Below, piece after piece: positions 1 to 5,453 of a stretch of 8,491 nt of DNA (within the stretch, counting starts at the first letter, position 1; every line of letters starts with the position of its first letter). The DNA comes from Cellvibrionaceae bacterium (lineage in GTDB: Bacteria > Pseudomonadota > Gammaproteobacteria > Pseudomonadales > Cellvibrionaceae): assembly GCA_030597965.1 (NCBI GenBank), contig JAUVQU010000097.1:1-8491 (forward strand), read 5' to 3'. Made by a program: the position numbers and the translations under genes. The notes below the pieces were generated by a model, which saw only the letters and a program-made list of their open reading frames with translations, searched no databases and was not told the origin of the DNA.

Positions 1-141
1 ATGGTTAACCCTACTCCCAAACGTGAAAAATTTAAATGTTCATATTTAAACTAAAACAGAACCACATACTGGGCAGATTAATTTAGATGCGGCGCACTAT
101 CTGAAATAATCGAAAAAGCGGGGGAAATAACCAAGGATTTC

Positions 142-157
142 TCGGGGTAGTCCCCGA
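142..157. other. GC-rich tetraloop hairpin
   Basis: TCGGGG (142-147) pairs perfectly with CCCCGA (152-157) around a TAGT loop. No T-run follows on either strand, so it does not look like an intrinsic terminator. The following TTCAAATCTGGG resembles a tRNA T-arm, but no matching acceptor or anticodon arm lies upstream. Confidence 0.45.
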
Positions 158-173
158 TTCAAATCTGGGCGGG

Positions 174-213
174 CCTTTATGCCCTTTATACCCTTTATGT
201 CGTTTATGCCCTG
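174..213 (+). repeat. 9-bp tandem repeat, 4 copies plus a partial
   Basis: Consecutive units are CCTTTATGC (174-182), CCTTTATAC (183-191), CCTTTATGT (192-200) and CGTTTATGC (201-209), followed by a partial CCTG. The units differ at only one or two positions each. It is a short direct array in non-coding DNA; the units are too short and lack spacers, so it is not a CRISPR. Function is unknown. It could be a minisatellite-like slippage product or a remnant of element-end DNA. Confidence 0.75.
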
Positions 214-312
214 TGGGGACACCATTTTCCCCTTATCTTTTTTCTATAGTGTTCATGACCCCATAAAGTAATCGCTGGTAATACGGAGCGGAAGTTAACA
301 AAAAGTACAACG

Positions 313-326
313 TTGATACAGCTCAA
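313..326 (+). promoter_or_regulatory. FNR/ANR-type box, class II position
   Basis: TTGATACAGCTCAA matches the FNR/ANR/DNR consensus TTGAT-N4-ATCAA at nine of ten fixed positions. Its centre is 319.5. A start site 41.5 bp downstream would be 361, which puts the -10 hexamer at 349-354, where TATTTT is found. That is the geometry of a class II FNR-activated promoter reading right. The first solid gene downstream is the membrane 4Fe-4S protein at 674, which would give a leader of about 310 nt. A near twin of this box lies at 4547-4560. Which family member binds (oxygen-sensing FNR/ANR or NO-sensing DNR/NnrR) cannot be told from the site. Confidence 0.55.
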
Positions 327-370
327 TCTAAAAGGGCAACTTATCTGTTATTTTTTAGTTCTACGCAGGA

Positions 371-544
371 ATGAACAAAGCACAAAAACGTCGGGGATCG
401 CTCCCAGAATATTCACAAGGGGGTTGGGGCTCTGGCAAGTCTATTCGTGGACATTTCTTCGAAGATGGATTACAGCCTGTTGCCAGTATTTCTTGTTTCC
501 ATAATCGGACTAAGCTACACGAGCGCCGGGATGACCGAGGGTAA
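371..544 (+). CDS. Doubtful small ORF (57 aa) in predicted leader
   Basis: This ATG-started frame of 57 codons begins ten bases after the transcription start predicted from the box at 313-326, and a GCAGGA lies directly against the ATG, which is too close for a good ribosome-binding site. The predicted peptide is basic and Gly/Ser/Arg-rich with no membrane segment or motif I recognise. It could be a leader peptide or plain chance in a GC-moderate leader. It overlaps another small frame at 465-590. I list it because it would be the first frame on the inferred transcript; I do not assign a function. Confidence 0.15.
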   Translation: MNKAQKRRGSLPEYSQGGWGSGKSIRGHFFEDGLQPVASISCFHNRTKLHERRDDRG

Positions 545-590
545 GGGGGTAATTACTGCAACCCTCAACACCCGAGTAGGCCTTAATTGA
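465..590 (+). CDS. Doubtful 41-aa ORF with hydrophobic N-terminus
   Basis: This frame encodes 41 residues starting MDYSLLPVFLVSIIGLSY, so the N-terminus is hydrophobic enough to be a signal or a single membrane segment, followed by a short polar tail. The frame is open upstream back to a stop at 372-374 and could also start at GTG 447. No convincing Shine-Dalgarno sequence precedes the ATG. It overlaps the 371-544 frame by 80 bp. It could be a small membrane protein, a fragment of a decayed gene, or chance. I recognise no family. Confidence 0.15.
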   Translation: MDYSLLPVFLVSIIGLSYTSAGMTEGKGVITATLNTRVGLN

Positions 591-624
591 TCGTAGGAAT
601 GGTTACTTACTTTTAATTAAGGGT

Positions 625-654
625 TTTACAGAAAAAAGTGCCTTTAGGTATGAT
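625..654 (+). promoter_or_regulatory. Sigma70-like promoter before the 4Fe-4S gene
   Basis: A -35-like TTTACA (625-630) and a -10-like TATGAT (649-654) are separated by 18 bp. The start would be near 661, only about 13 nt before the ATG at 674, with a G-rich stretch (about 656-664) between. This could be a second, box-independent promoter for the polyferredoxin gene. Confidence 0.4.
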
Positions 655-673
655 TTAGGGCGGGATTCGAATT

Positions 674-2137
674 ATGAATACACAAAAAAGTGACATTATA
701 AAAACAGACAAGACTGACGCAGCGACTGAGCTGCATAACCGAGGGACAATCAACCTGCTGCAGTTTCGTCCGGTCCGCGCCCTTGTGCACTGGGCTGGAT
801 TTCCATATGTATTCCAAGCGGCCACCCTTATTATATTTATCGTTTTAGCCACCCTCTCGTGGCAACAATTCGCACCCGAAGGTGTCTCTGACAAACTATT
901 CGCAAAGACCCATCTTACCCAACTTATAGTCTGGGGCCTGTGGTGGCCGGCAATGATTTGGGTGGCCGTTCTGTTGGGTCGTGCGTGGTGCACGATCTGC
1001 CCGATGGAACTGGTGGCGAATATCACTGAACGAATCAGTCAACGCCTTGGTGTCAGACAAGCCAGGCTAGGCTCCTGGCTGCGGGCCGGGATATTAATCC
1101 TACTGTTGTATGTCTTGATTCAAATGCTCGTGGCGGGCGCTCACTTGCACCGGGTGCCGGCCTACACATCGTTCTTCCTGATAGGATTACTGAGTACCGC
1201 AGCGATTGTAGGGTTCGTATTCAAAGACCGTGCGTTTTGCCGGGGGTTTTGTCCCGTCGGAATGCTCCTTGCTACCTATGGGCGTGGTGGGATGCTAGCC
1301 ATTCGGCACGAATCCACCAATCGATGCGCGGATTGCACGGGTCATCACTGTGCTCTGGACTGCAATCGCACTCAATGGCAGGGTCGCAGTTGTCCCAGCC
1401 TGCTAAATCCCGCCAAGCTGGACAGCAACCGCGATTGCTTGGTTTGCGGTCAGTGCCTTAAAGCCTGCGAACCAGATAATATGCAACTACAGTTGCGCCG
1501 TCCGTTCCATCCGGCCGATACACGCGAAGAGCTGGTAGCCTGGCCGGTGCTACTGTTCATCATGATGGTTTCTGGTTTTGTGACCTACGAACTGTGTACT
1601 GAGTGGGCAGCGGCAAAGACAGCCTTCCTGTGGACACCGAAACAGATTGCGCCAGTGTTTGGCCTGGATCCAGGTAATGGTTGGGTGAAGGGTATCTGGA
1701 CCCTATTTGTATTCCCGGTATTACTCTGGCTGGCGCTGGGTACGATGGTTCTTGTGTCGGGCGCCGCAAAAACATTATCAGAGGCATGGCGACGACTTGC
1801 GCTGCCGCTGGTGGTTGTTATTGCTGCGGGTCACATGGCCAAGGGCGTGGCAAAGTTCACTTCTTGGGGTGGCTATCTACCCGGTGCGCTTCGCGATCCA
1901 CGTGGAGCAGACACTGCGATTAATTTATCTGACGGATCAACGCAACTGCCTGCTGCGTTGCTTTCCATGCCATGGGTTTCAAGCATCGCCGTCGCACTGA
2001 TTGTGGTGGCGGCGTTCTTCGCGCTACGTGAAGCACGACTGGCCAACCCGGAAAGGGCAGGCCGTTTGGCTATTCCGATTTTAATGGTCGCGGCATGCTT
2101 TGGGGTAATTAGTCTCGGCTGGGGACTCTGGGCTTGA
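674..2137 (+). CDS. Membrane polyferredoxin, NosR/NapH-like 4Fe-4S protein
   Basis: A 487-aa inner-membrane protein with about nine predicted helices (roughly 43-63, 81-101, 136-156, 165-183, 289-306, 341-362, 375-389, 431-450, 466-485). Two membrane-border Cys motifs are visible: WCTICPME (C106, C109) and CRGFCPVG (C189, C193), the paired signature of the NosR/NapH/CcoG group. A hydrophilic domain at about 210-275 carries two Fe-S sites. One is C218-x2-C221-x4-C226-x3-C230 with a nearby C240-Pro; the other is a standard C255-x2-C258-x2-C261-x3-C265. Relatives pass electrons between the quinone pool and periplasmic or maturation partners; the partner here is unknown, as no nos, nap, nir or nor gene lies in the window. 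It lacks the periplasmic FMN domain of full NosR. The ATG at 674 follows a G-rich stretch as a weak ribosome site. It is convergent with the Nudix gene across 80 bp. The FNR/ANR-type box at 313-326 suggests induction at low oxygen or by NO. Family is confident; exact role is not. Confidence 0.85.
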   Translation: MNTQKSDIIKTDKTDAATELHNRGTINLLQFRPVRALVHWAGFPYVFQAATLIIFIVLATLSWQQFAPEGVSDKLFAKTHLTQLIVWGLWWPAMIWVAVLLGRAWCTICPMELVANITERISQRLGVRQARLGSWLRAGILILLLYVLIQMLVAGAHLHRVPAYTSFFLIGLLSTAAIVGFVFKDRAFCRGFCPVGMLLATYGRGGMLAIRHESTNRCADCTGHHCALDCNRTQWQGRSCPSLLNPAKLDSNRDCLVCGQCLKACEPDNMQLQLRRPFHPADTREELVAWPVLLFIMMVSGFVTYELCTEWAAAKTAFLWTPKQIAPVFGLDPGNGWVKGIWTLFVFPVLLWLALGTMVLVSGAAKTLSEAWRRLALPLVVVIAAGHMAKGVAKFTSWGGYLPGALRDPRGADTAINLSDGSTQLPAALLSMPWVSSIAVALIVVAAFFALREARLANPERAGRLAIPILMVAACFGVISLGWGLWA

Positions 2138-2217
2138 ATCGCCGAATAACCATTTGAAGCATTGGGATAGGTGGGGCCGTCCGAAAGAGGTATTTTTCAA
2201 CAAAGCAGACAACCGTC

Positions 2218-2766
2218 TTATCTACTTGGGACATAGGCAAGATTTTCATGCCAAAAATCAATGACATAGTCGATTCTTGGACGCAGTAATCCGCGATAGC
2301 CTGGAAGATCGCTGGGATGCACCCACCGACACTCTATGATCCCCTCTTCAATCTGCGGAAACACATCATCGTCATCGCCATCGTACATCATAAGAAACCA
2401 GTGTGTTTCCTTAAGAACTTTGGCCTTGTTATGTCGAGTAGAGTGCCATGTGGAAACCAATTTTAGCTCTATGGACAATTTATCGGCAGCCAGGCCTGTC
2501 TCCTCCTCAACCTCACGCAATGCTGTGAGCTCACGACTGCTGCCGCCCTCAATTCGACCTTTGGGAAGATCCCATTTTCCCCGCTTGAAAATCAACAGAA
2601 TATGATGCGAGCGGTTACAAATAAGCCCTCCCGCAGCCTCTATAATAGGTAGATTCATGGCTTCTTTGAGGTTAAGACTATAGGCTGATTGTTTAGTGAT
2701 TATTGTAGTTTCTACCTTTCTAGTTAGATCATCATAGGATTTTAAAAGGAATCTGTTTTTTATCAA
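2218..2766 (-). CDS. Nudix hydrolase with altered Nudix box
   Basis: A 182-aa cytoplasmic protein of the Nudix superfamily, which cleaves nucleoside diphosphates linked to another moiety. The core runs from about residue 40. It has GKWDLPKG leading into the Nudix box G70-x5-S76-x7-R84-E85-V-E-E88-E89-T-G91-L92, then LKETHWFLM at about 118-126 and a conserved Trp near 148. The metal-binding REVEEETG part is intact, but the first Glu of the motif (GX5E) is Ser76. The GKWDLPKG/LKETHW layout recalls Nudix proteins I associate with Bacteroidota, with a shortened N-terminal region. The longest frame starts at TTG 2766, which lies inside a perfect 32-bp palindrome. ATG 2655 (residue 38) would leave the whole Nudix core intact and may be the true start. 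It lies 57 bp downstream of the Lys-rich gene on the same strand. Substrate is unknown; nucleotide, dinucleoside polyphosphate or polyphosphate hydrolysis are all possible. Confidence 0.85.
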   Translation of the reverse strand: MIKNRFLLKSYDDLTRKVETTIITKQSAYSLNLKEAMNLPIIEAAGGLICNRSHHILLIFKRGKWDLPKGRIEGGSSRELTALREVEEETGLAADKLSIELKLVSTWHSTRHNKAKVLKETHWFLMMYDGDDDDVFPQIEEGIIECRWVHPSDLPGYRGLLRPRIDYVIDFWHENLAYVPSR

Positions 2767-2785
2767 CGAACGTTGATAAAAAACA
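2754..2785. repeat. Perfect 32-bp palindrome over Nudix start
   Basis: The left arm TGTTTTTTATCAACG (2754-2768) and the right arm CGTTGATAAAAAACA (2771-2785) are exact reverse complements around a two-base AA centre. It lies between the Lys-rich gene and the Nudix gene and contains the apparent TTG start (2764-2766). On either strand the T-tract precedes and the A-tract follows the GC part, the reverse of an intrinsic terminator. An operator for a dimeric regulator, or an mRNA hairpin that hides the start codon, fits better. The ATCAA...TTGAT half sites are FNR-like but inverted in order and spaced by 6 instead of 4. Confidence 0.8.
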
Positions 2786-2823
2786 ATTATAAATGCTGCA
2801 ACTGGTAACTTTTTTGATACAGG

Positions 2824-3321
2824 CTAAGATTTTCCTGCCTCTGGCGCCACCTTTTTATTTTCCGAAATAACCCCGGAGACCGTTTCTGAACCTGGCTTTG
2901 TTTCAAATAATCTTTTGGGTTGCGGTTGGGCGATTTTCGGCGCAGGTTCTTTGCTGGCTGAAACAGGCTCCGACACTCCTGCTGTGCCTGCATTGTCTAC
3001 GGACGCTACTTTCGCATCCTGCAATTTCAATTTTAATTTCAATTTTTTCTTAGCGGATTTCTTTTTTGCCTTTTTCTGAATAGCTTTCTTAGCCGCTTTC
3101 TTTTTTGCTACTTTTTTAGCCCGCGCTTCATTTAACTCACGCAGAGCATCCTTTAATTGCTTTTCTACCCTATTAGCTGCAGCCTCAGCCTCTTTCGCTT
3201 TGATCAAAGATTTTTTGGCTTTTTCTGCCGCTTTTTTAGCTATTTCAGTTGTTTTTTTCACATCTTTTTGACTTTTCTTAATTAGCTTTTTTAGGGAATT
3301 CATCCTTTTCTTTTCTTTCAT
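2824..3321 (-). CDS. Lys/Ala-rich coiled-coil, histone H1/AlgP-like protein
   Basis: A 165-aa, very basic, low-complexity protein. Residues about 5-75 are Lys/Ala/Glu-rich and helical, likely a coiled coil. Residues about 68-100 are a Lys/Ala tract (18 Lys in 37 residues counting the LKLKLKL end). The last 60 are Pro/Ser/Ala-rich and disordered-looking, with less charge. The composition resembles AlgP, PhaF tails and bacterial histone-H1-like proteins, which bind polyanions such as DNA. I chose ATG 3321 because GAGGA (3329-3333) sits 7 bases before it. A longer TTG start at 3342 has no such site, and ATG 3303 is a further option. It begins 34 bp after the ppk2 stop, so co-transcription with ppk2 is likely. 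A role in binding polyphosphate or DNA near PPK2 is inference. Low complexity makes homology statements unsafe. Confidence 0.7.
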   Translation of the reverse strand: MKEKKRMNSLKKLIKKSQKDVKKTTEIAKKAAEKAKKSLIKAKEAEAAANRVEKQLKDALRELNEARAKKVAKKKAAKKAIQKKAKKKSAKKKLKLKLKLQDAKVASVDNAGTAGVSEPVSASKEPAPKIAQPQPKRLFETKPGSETVSGVISENKKVAPEAGKS

Positions 3322-3328
3322 ATCCTGA

Positions 3329-3333
3329 TCCTC
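3329..3333 (-). promoter_or_regulatory. Ribosome-binding site fixing Lys-rich protein start
   Basis: GAGGA on the minus strand, 7 bases before ATG 3321. It supports the shorter start over TTG 3342, which would place this site inside the coding region. Confidence 0.65.
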
Positions 3334-3355
3334 ACAGCCCAATACTTAAGGGCTT

Positions 3356-4243
3356 TTATGCATGCTTCTCATAGATACTGCGTCTCGATCCTGCAACTAA
3401 CGGATCGGGAACCCCTACAACATCATGATCTTTATTTGGGTAGTCCAAGCCCGCCAAGAAATGACGCATACAATTAATCCGACCACGTTTTTTATCGTCA
3501 GAACGAATGATGGTCCATGGAGCATCGTTCGTATCAGTATGAAACATCATGGCATCTTTTGCATTGGTGTAATCATCCCATCTTTCCAGAGCGGCCATAT
3601 CGACAGGACTCAACTTCCATTGCTTGAGCGGATCATCTTGCCGGGATTTGAAACGACGGAATTGCTCAACTCGACTGGACGAGAACCAGTACTTGTACAA
3701 AATAATACCGCTATTGACCAGCATGCGCTCTAATTCTGGAGCTTGACGCAAAAAGTCCCGATGTTCTTCCTCGCTACAGAAATCCATTACCTTTTCAACC
3801 CCTGCGCGGTTATACCAGGAACGGTCAAAAAGTATTATTTCACCCTTAGTAGGTAGGTGCTGGATATATCGCTGGAAGTACCATTGATTACGCTCACGAG
3901 CATTAGGCTTTTCCAATGCAATTACATGTGCACCACGAGGATTTAGGTGCTCCATAAAACGTTTTATTGTTCCACCCTTACCTGCTGCATCGCGACCTTC
4001 AAATAGGATAACGACACGCTGCTTAGTCTCTTTGATCCAATTTTGTGCTTTTAACAGCTCTATCTGCAATTCATGCTTCTGCTGTTCATACTCCAAGGTT
4101 CCCATCTTTTTTGCATAGGGGTAATCACCTCTAACATTCCAGGGTATTTTTCCATTCGGTGCATTAAGGTCAAATACAATATCCTGTACGCTATTTTCTT
4201 TAGTAACCGTCACAGCTTGATCATTTTCATTTACCACTGACAT
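3356..4243 (-). CDS. ppk2: Polyphosphate kinase 2 (PPK2 family)
   Basis: A 295-aa cytoplasmic P-loop kinase that transfers phosphate between inorganic polyphosphate and nucleoside diphosphates, usually favouring NTP formation in the single-domain class I enzymes. Visible motifs, counted from ATG 4243: Walker A GRDAAGKGGT at 83-92 (Lys89), the lid segment ARERNQWYFQRY at about 115-126, and the Walker B-type DRSWYNRAGVE starting at Asp140. The conserved YKYWFS strand follows at about 183-188, and the C-terminal RSDDKKRGRINCMRH region is also present. Length fits single-domain PPK2. GTG 4255 would add four residues but has no ribosome site, whereas AGAAGGG lies just before ATG 4243, although close (about 3 bases). 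It is the first gene of a minus-strand series with the Lys-rich protein and perhaps the Nudix gene. An FNR/ANR-type box with a TACAAT -10 lies upstream (4519-4560), giving a leader of about 270 nt. Family assignment is very secure; in vivo direction and nucleotide preference are not shown by sequence. Confidence 0.96.
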   Translation of the reverse strand: MSVVNENDQAVTVTKENSVQDIVFDLNAPNGKIPWNVRGDYPYAKKMGTLEYEQQKHELQIELLKAQNWIKETKQRVVILFEGRDAAGKGGTIKRFMEHLNPRGAHVIALEKPNARERNQWYFQRYIQHLPTKGEIILFDRSWYNRAGVEKVMDFCSEEEHRDFLRQAPELERMLVNSGIILYKYWFSSSRVEQFRRFKSRQDDPLKQWKLSPVDMAALERWDDYTNAKDAMMFHTDTNDAPWTIIRSDDKKRGRINCMRHFLAGLDYPNKDHDVVGVPDPLVAGSRRSIYEKHA

Positions 4244-4518
4244 TTCCCTTCTCACGCTATTTTTACTGAGTCAACTTTTTGCAGAGTGTTACATCTGTTC
4301 ATGCCTGAGCATGATTTCAAATAGTATTAATTTAATTTTTTACTGATTAGGCCACTTATACAATGCATGGATTAAACTTTTTATAACTCAAAAAGAGAAA
4401 ACAAAAGCCTACGAGCAATACATTCGCACTGGAATCCCAGACTATAAATATAGCTCATAATACCAGAGCAACAGCGAAAATACCCCTAATCGTACTACTC
4501 ACCCCAAGGTGGAGCTTA

Positions 4519-4524
4519 ATTGTA
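4519..4524 (-). promoter_or_regulatory. -10 hexamer of predicted ppk2 promoter
   Basis: TACAAT on the minus strand, exactly where the -10 (-12 to -7) should be if the box at 4547-4560 is centred at -41.5. The start would be about 4512. This agreement is the main reason to assign the box to ppk2 and not to a plus-strand transcript. Confidence 0.5.
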
Positions 4525-4546
4525 ATGATAACTAAAGATACCCTTG

Positions 4547-4560
4547 TTGATATAGCTCAA
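4547..4560 (-). promoter_or_regulatory. FNR/ANR-type box upstream of ppk2
   Basis: TTGATATAGCTCAA as read on the plus strand, nine of ten fixed positions of TTGAT-N4-ATCAA. It differs from the 313-326 box at one base only. Centre 4553.5; with the TACAAT at 4519-4524 it has class II activator geometry toward ppk2. A weaker plus-strand -10 (TATTTA, 4582-4587) exists, but no plus-strand gene follows it. It implies ppk2 expression rises under low oxygen or NO stress. Confidence 0.55.
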
Positions 4561-4737
4561 TATTTGATCAGTTGTCGGTGTTATTTAATGCAGAGACGTA
4601 ACAATAAGACCGGATTTCTTCCCTGCAAATCAAAGCATTCGGACCCAGCAAAGCGGCGCCAGTGTTTGAGGCGTTACTGAGTGATCGATCTGTGGATTGG
4701 CCCCTTGCGGGCAAAAGAATCAATAGGCCAGTACAGG

Positions 4738-5226
4738 TTAAACATCTAACGCTTTTTCCTTGGCGACCAACAAAGCCAAAACATCCTCATCCAGGCCACT
4801 TCTAGAAAGATAACTAGTGCCACTATTGTGAGTGATAACAAAACCTTTCTCGGTACCCCTGATCTCAGCAATGTCGCTCCAGAGCATGTCTTGCTGATGG
4901 TAAGTGCTGTCGGTAAAAATGCCTTGATCATCAATCCGAATATTAACCTTACCGCCCGCAGCGCGGCTGAGCATTTGGCGAGCAATCCACCAGCTTCGTT
5001 TATAGCGAATTGATAGCAGCTCGACGCCGCCCAGGCAGAGTAAAAACCAGACGACATAGGCCTCGATTTCCATGACAAAAAATACGCCTGCCACGATGAT
5101 AAAGAGTATGACCTGACGGTATGTTTTGAGGCTGGCAGCGGTGTTGGCCGATTCGTCGAAGCACTCACTGTAGTACTCACGATTGAGAATATAGTAGCTA
5201 GTGTGGTCTGTGTCTGTGTCTGTCAT
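4738..5226 (-). CDS. YcxB-like small membrane protein
   Basis: A 162-aa protein with two adjacent predicted membrane helices (about 38-52 and 55-72), joined by an acidic MEIEAY turn, then a basic YKRSWW stop-transfer and a C-terminal cytoplasmic beta-rich domain. That domain has the pattern I associate with the YcxB-like C-terminal family: an I-x-DDQGIF strand, W116-SDIAEI, then a GFVITHNSGTSYLSRSGL strand pair. Biochemical function of the family is unknown. The start at ATG 5226 is followed by Thr-Asp repeats (TDTDTD) coded by a 6-bp tandem repeat, which makes this end prone to slippage; the ribosome site is weak. It is separated from ppk2 by 494 bp and from the DUF3604 gene by 227 bp, both on the same strand, so it is probably its own transcript. 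Confidence 0.7.
   Translation of the reverse strand: MTDTDTDHTSYYILNREYYSECFDESANTAASLKTYRQVILFIIVAGVFFVMEIEAYVVWFLLCLGGVELLSIRYKRSWWIARQMLSRAAGGKVNIRIDDQGIFTDSTYHQQDMLWSDIAEIRGTEKGFVITHNSGTSYLSRSGLDEDVLALLVAKEKALDV
5203..5223 (-). repeat. 6-bp tandem repeat inside YcxB-like 5' end
   Basis: About three copies of GTGTCT on the plus strand just after the start codon, coding for alternating Thr-Asp. The array is short, but slippage there would add or remove Thr-Asp pairs in frame. Confidence 0.5.
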
Positions 5227-5453
5227 GTTGAGGACTACCCATGCTGGAGAGACGCTAGCTTAGCAAACCTGGCTAACGAAACTTAGTAGGCAGGAAAAAA
5301 TAAGGGCGTGATTATGATTGATAGTCGACTAAGTTAATGAAATCTATAGGCTTCAAACAGCTACCCGCTCTTGGCACAAAGCGAACCACAAGTAACTCCA
5401 CTTAAAACACAGATTTAAAACAGATAATCCCACCACAAATATCGCCCATTAAT
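5227..5453. other. Intergenic, no gene seen
   Basis: AT-rich DNA between the DUF3604 stop and the YcxB-like start, both on the minus strand. I see no clear terminator hairpin with a T-run, no RNA gene and no ORF worth listing. The YcxB-like promoter should lie at the left end, but I could not pick convincing hexamers. Confidence 0.4.

Larger units (their letters stand above)
1..312. other. Non-coding left flank, no supportable gene
   Basis: I see no gene here. Frame 1 is open from position 1 to a TAA at 52-54, which could be a 17-codon ORF or the tail of a gene lying to the left, but nothing identifies it. The stretch holds a GC hairpin (142-157), a 9-bp tandem repeat (174-213) and a segment at 213-232 reading GTGGGGACACC followed by a run of C. 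GGGGACACC-like and GGGGTCA-like words (the latter on the minus strand near 255-263) resemble sequences I associate with REP/RAYT (IS200-like) elements. No transposase reading frame is present, so a decayed mobile-element remnant is only a weak inference. Confidence 0.4.
4244..4737. other. Intergenic ppk2 leader and control region
   Basis: No convincing gene lies here. The left part would be the 5' leader of ppk2 on the minus strand. It includes a small perfect hairpin, TCATGC-CTGA-GCATGA at 4299-4314, of unknown role. The right part holds the FNR/ANR-type promoter (4519-4560). A 30-codon plus-strand ATG frame (4588-4680) and an unstarted plus-strand frame running into the antisense of the YcxB-like gene are present but have no recognisable product or ribosome site. 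Confidence 0.5.

Noticed and set aside
1..54. Short open frame at the left edge ending TAA 52-54
   Set aside because: Too short to tell a gene tail from chance without the sequence to the left.
141..175. tRNA- or tmRNA-like 3' end (T-arm-like TTCAAAT followed by CTGGGCGGGCC)
   Set aside because: No matching 5' acceptor strand, D-arm or anticodon arm upstream, and the T-stem does not pair fully; the hairpin at 142-157 explains the C-run.
174..213. CRISPR-like array
   Set aside because: Units are 9 bp, directly adjacent, with no spacers.
313..504. 63-aa plus-strand frame starting TTG at 313
   Set aside because: Its TTG is part of the FNR/ANR-type box and lies upstream of the predicted transcription start; no ribosome site and no recognisable product.
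655..1026. 123-aa minus-strand frame
   Set aside because: Antisense shadow of the polyferredoxin gene, whose motifs are unmistakable.
2749..2790. Palindrome as an intrinsic terminator for the ppk2 / Lys-rich transcript
   Set aside because: The T-run comes before and the A-run after the stem centre on both strands; an intrinsic terminator needs the T-run after the stem.
2787..2993. 68-aa minus-strand frame
   Set aside because: Alternate-frame shadow of the Lys-rich gene, without a ribosome site.
4588..4760. Plus-strand frames (30-codon ATG frame; an unstarted protein-like frame into the YcxB-like gene)
   Set aside because: No ribosome site, no recognised family; the second lacks a start and runs antisense to a better-supported gene.
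4746..5180. 144-aa minus-strand frame overlapping the YcxB-like gene
   Set aside because: Alternate frame of the YcxB-like gene; that frame alone gives coherent membrane helices and the YcxB-type domain.
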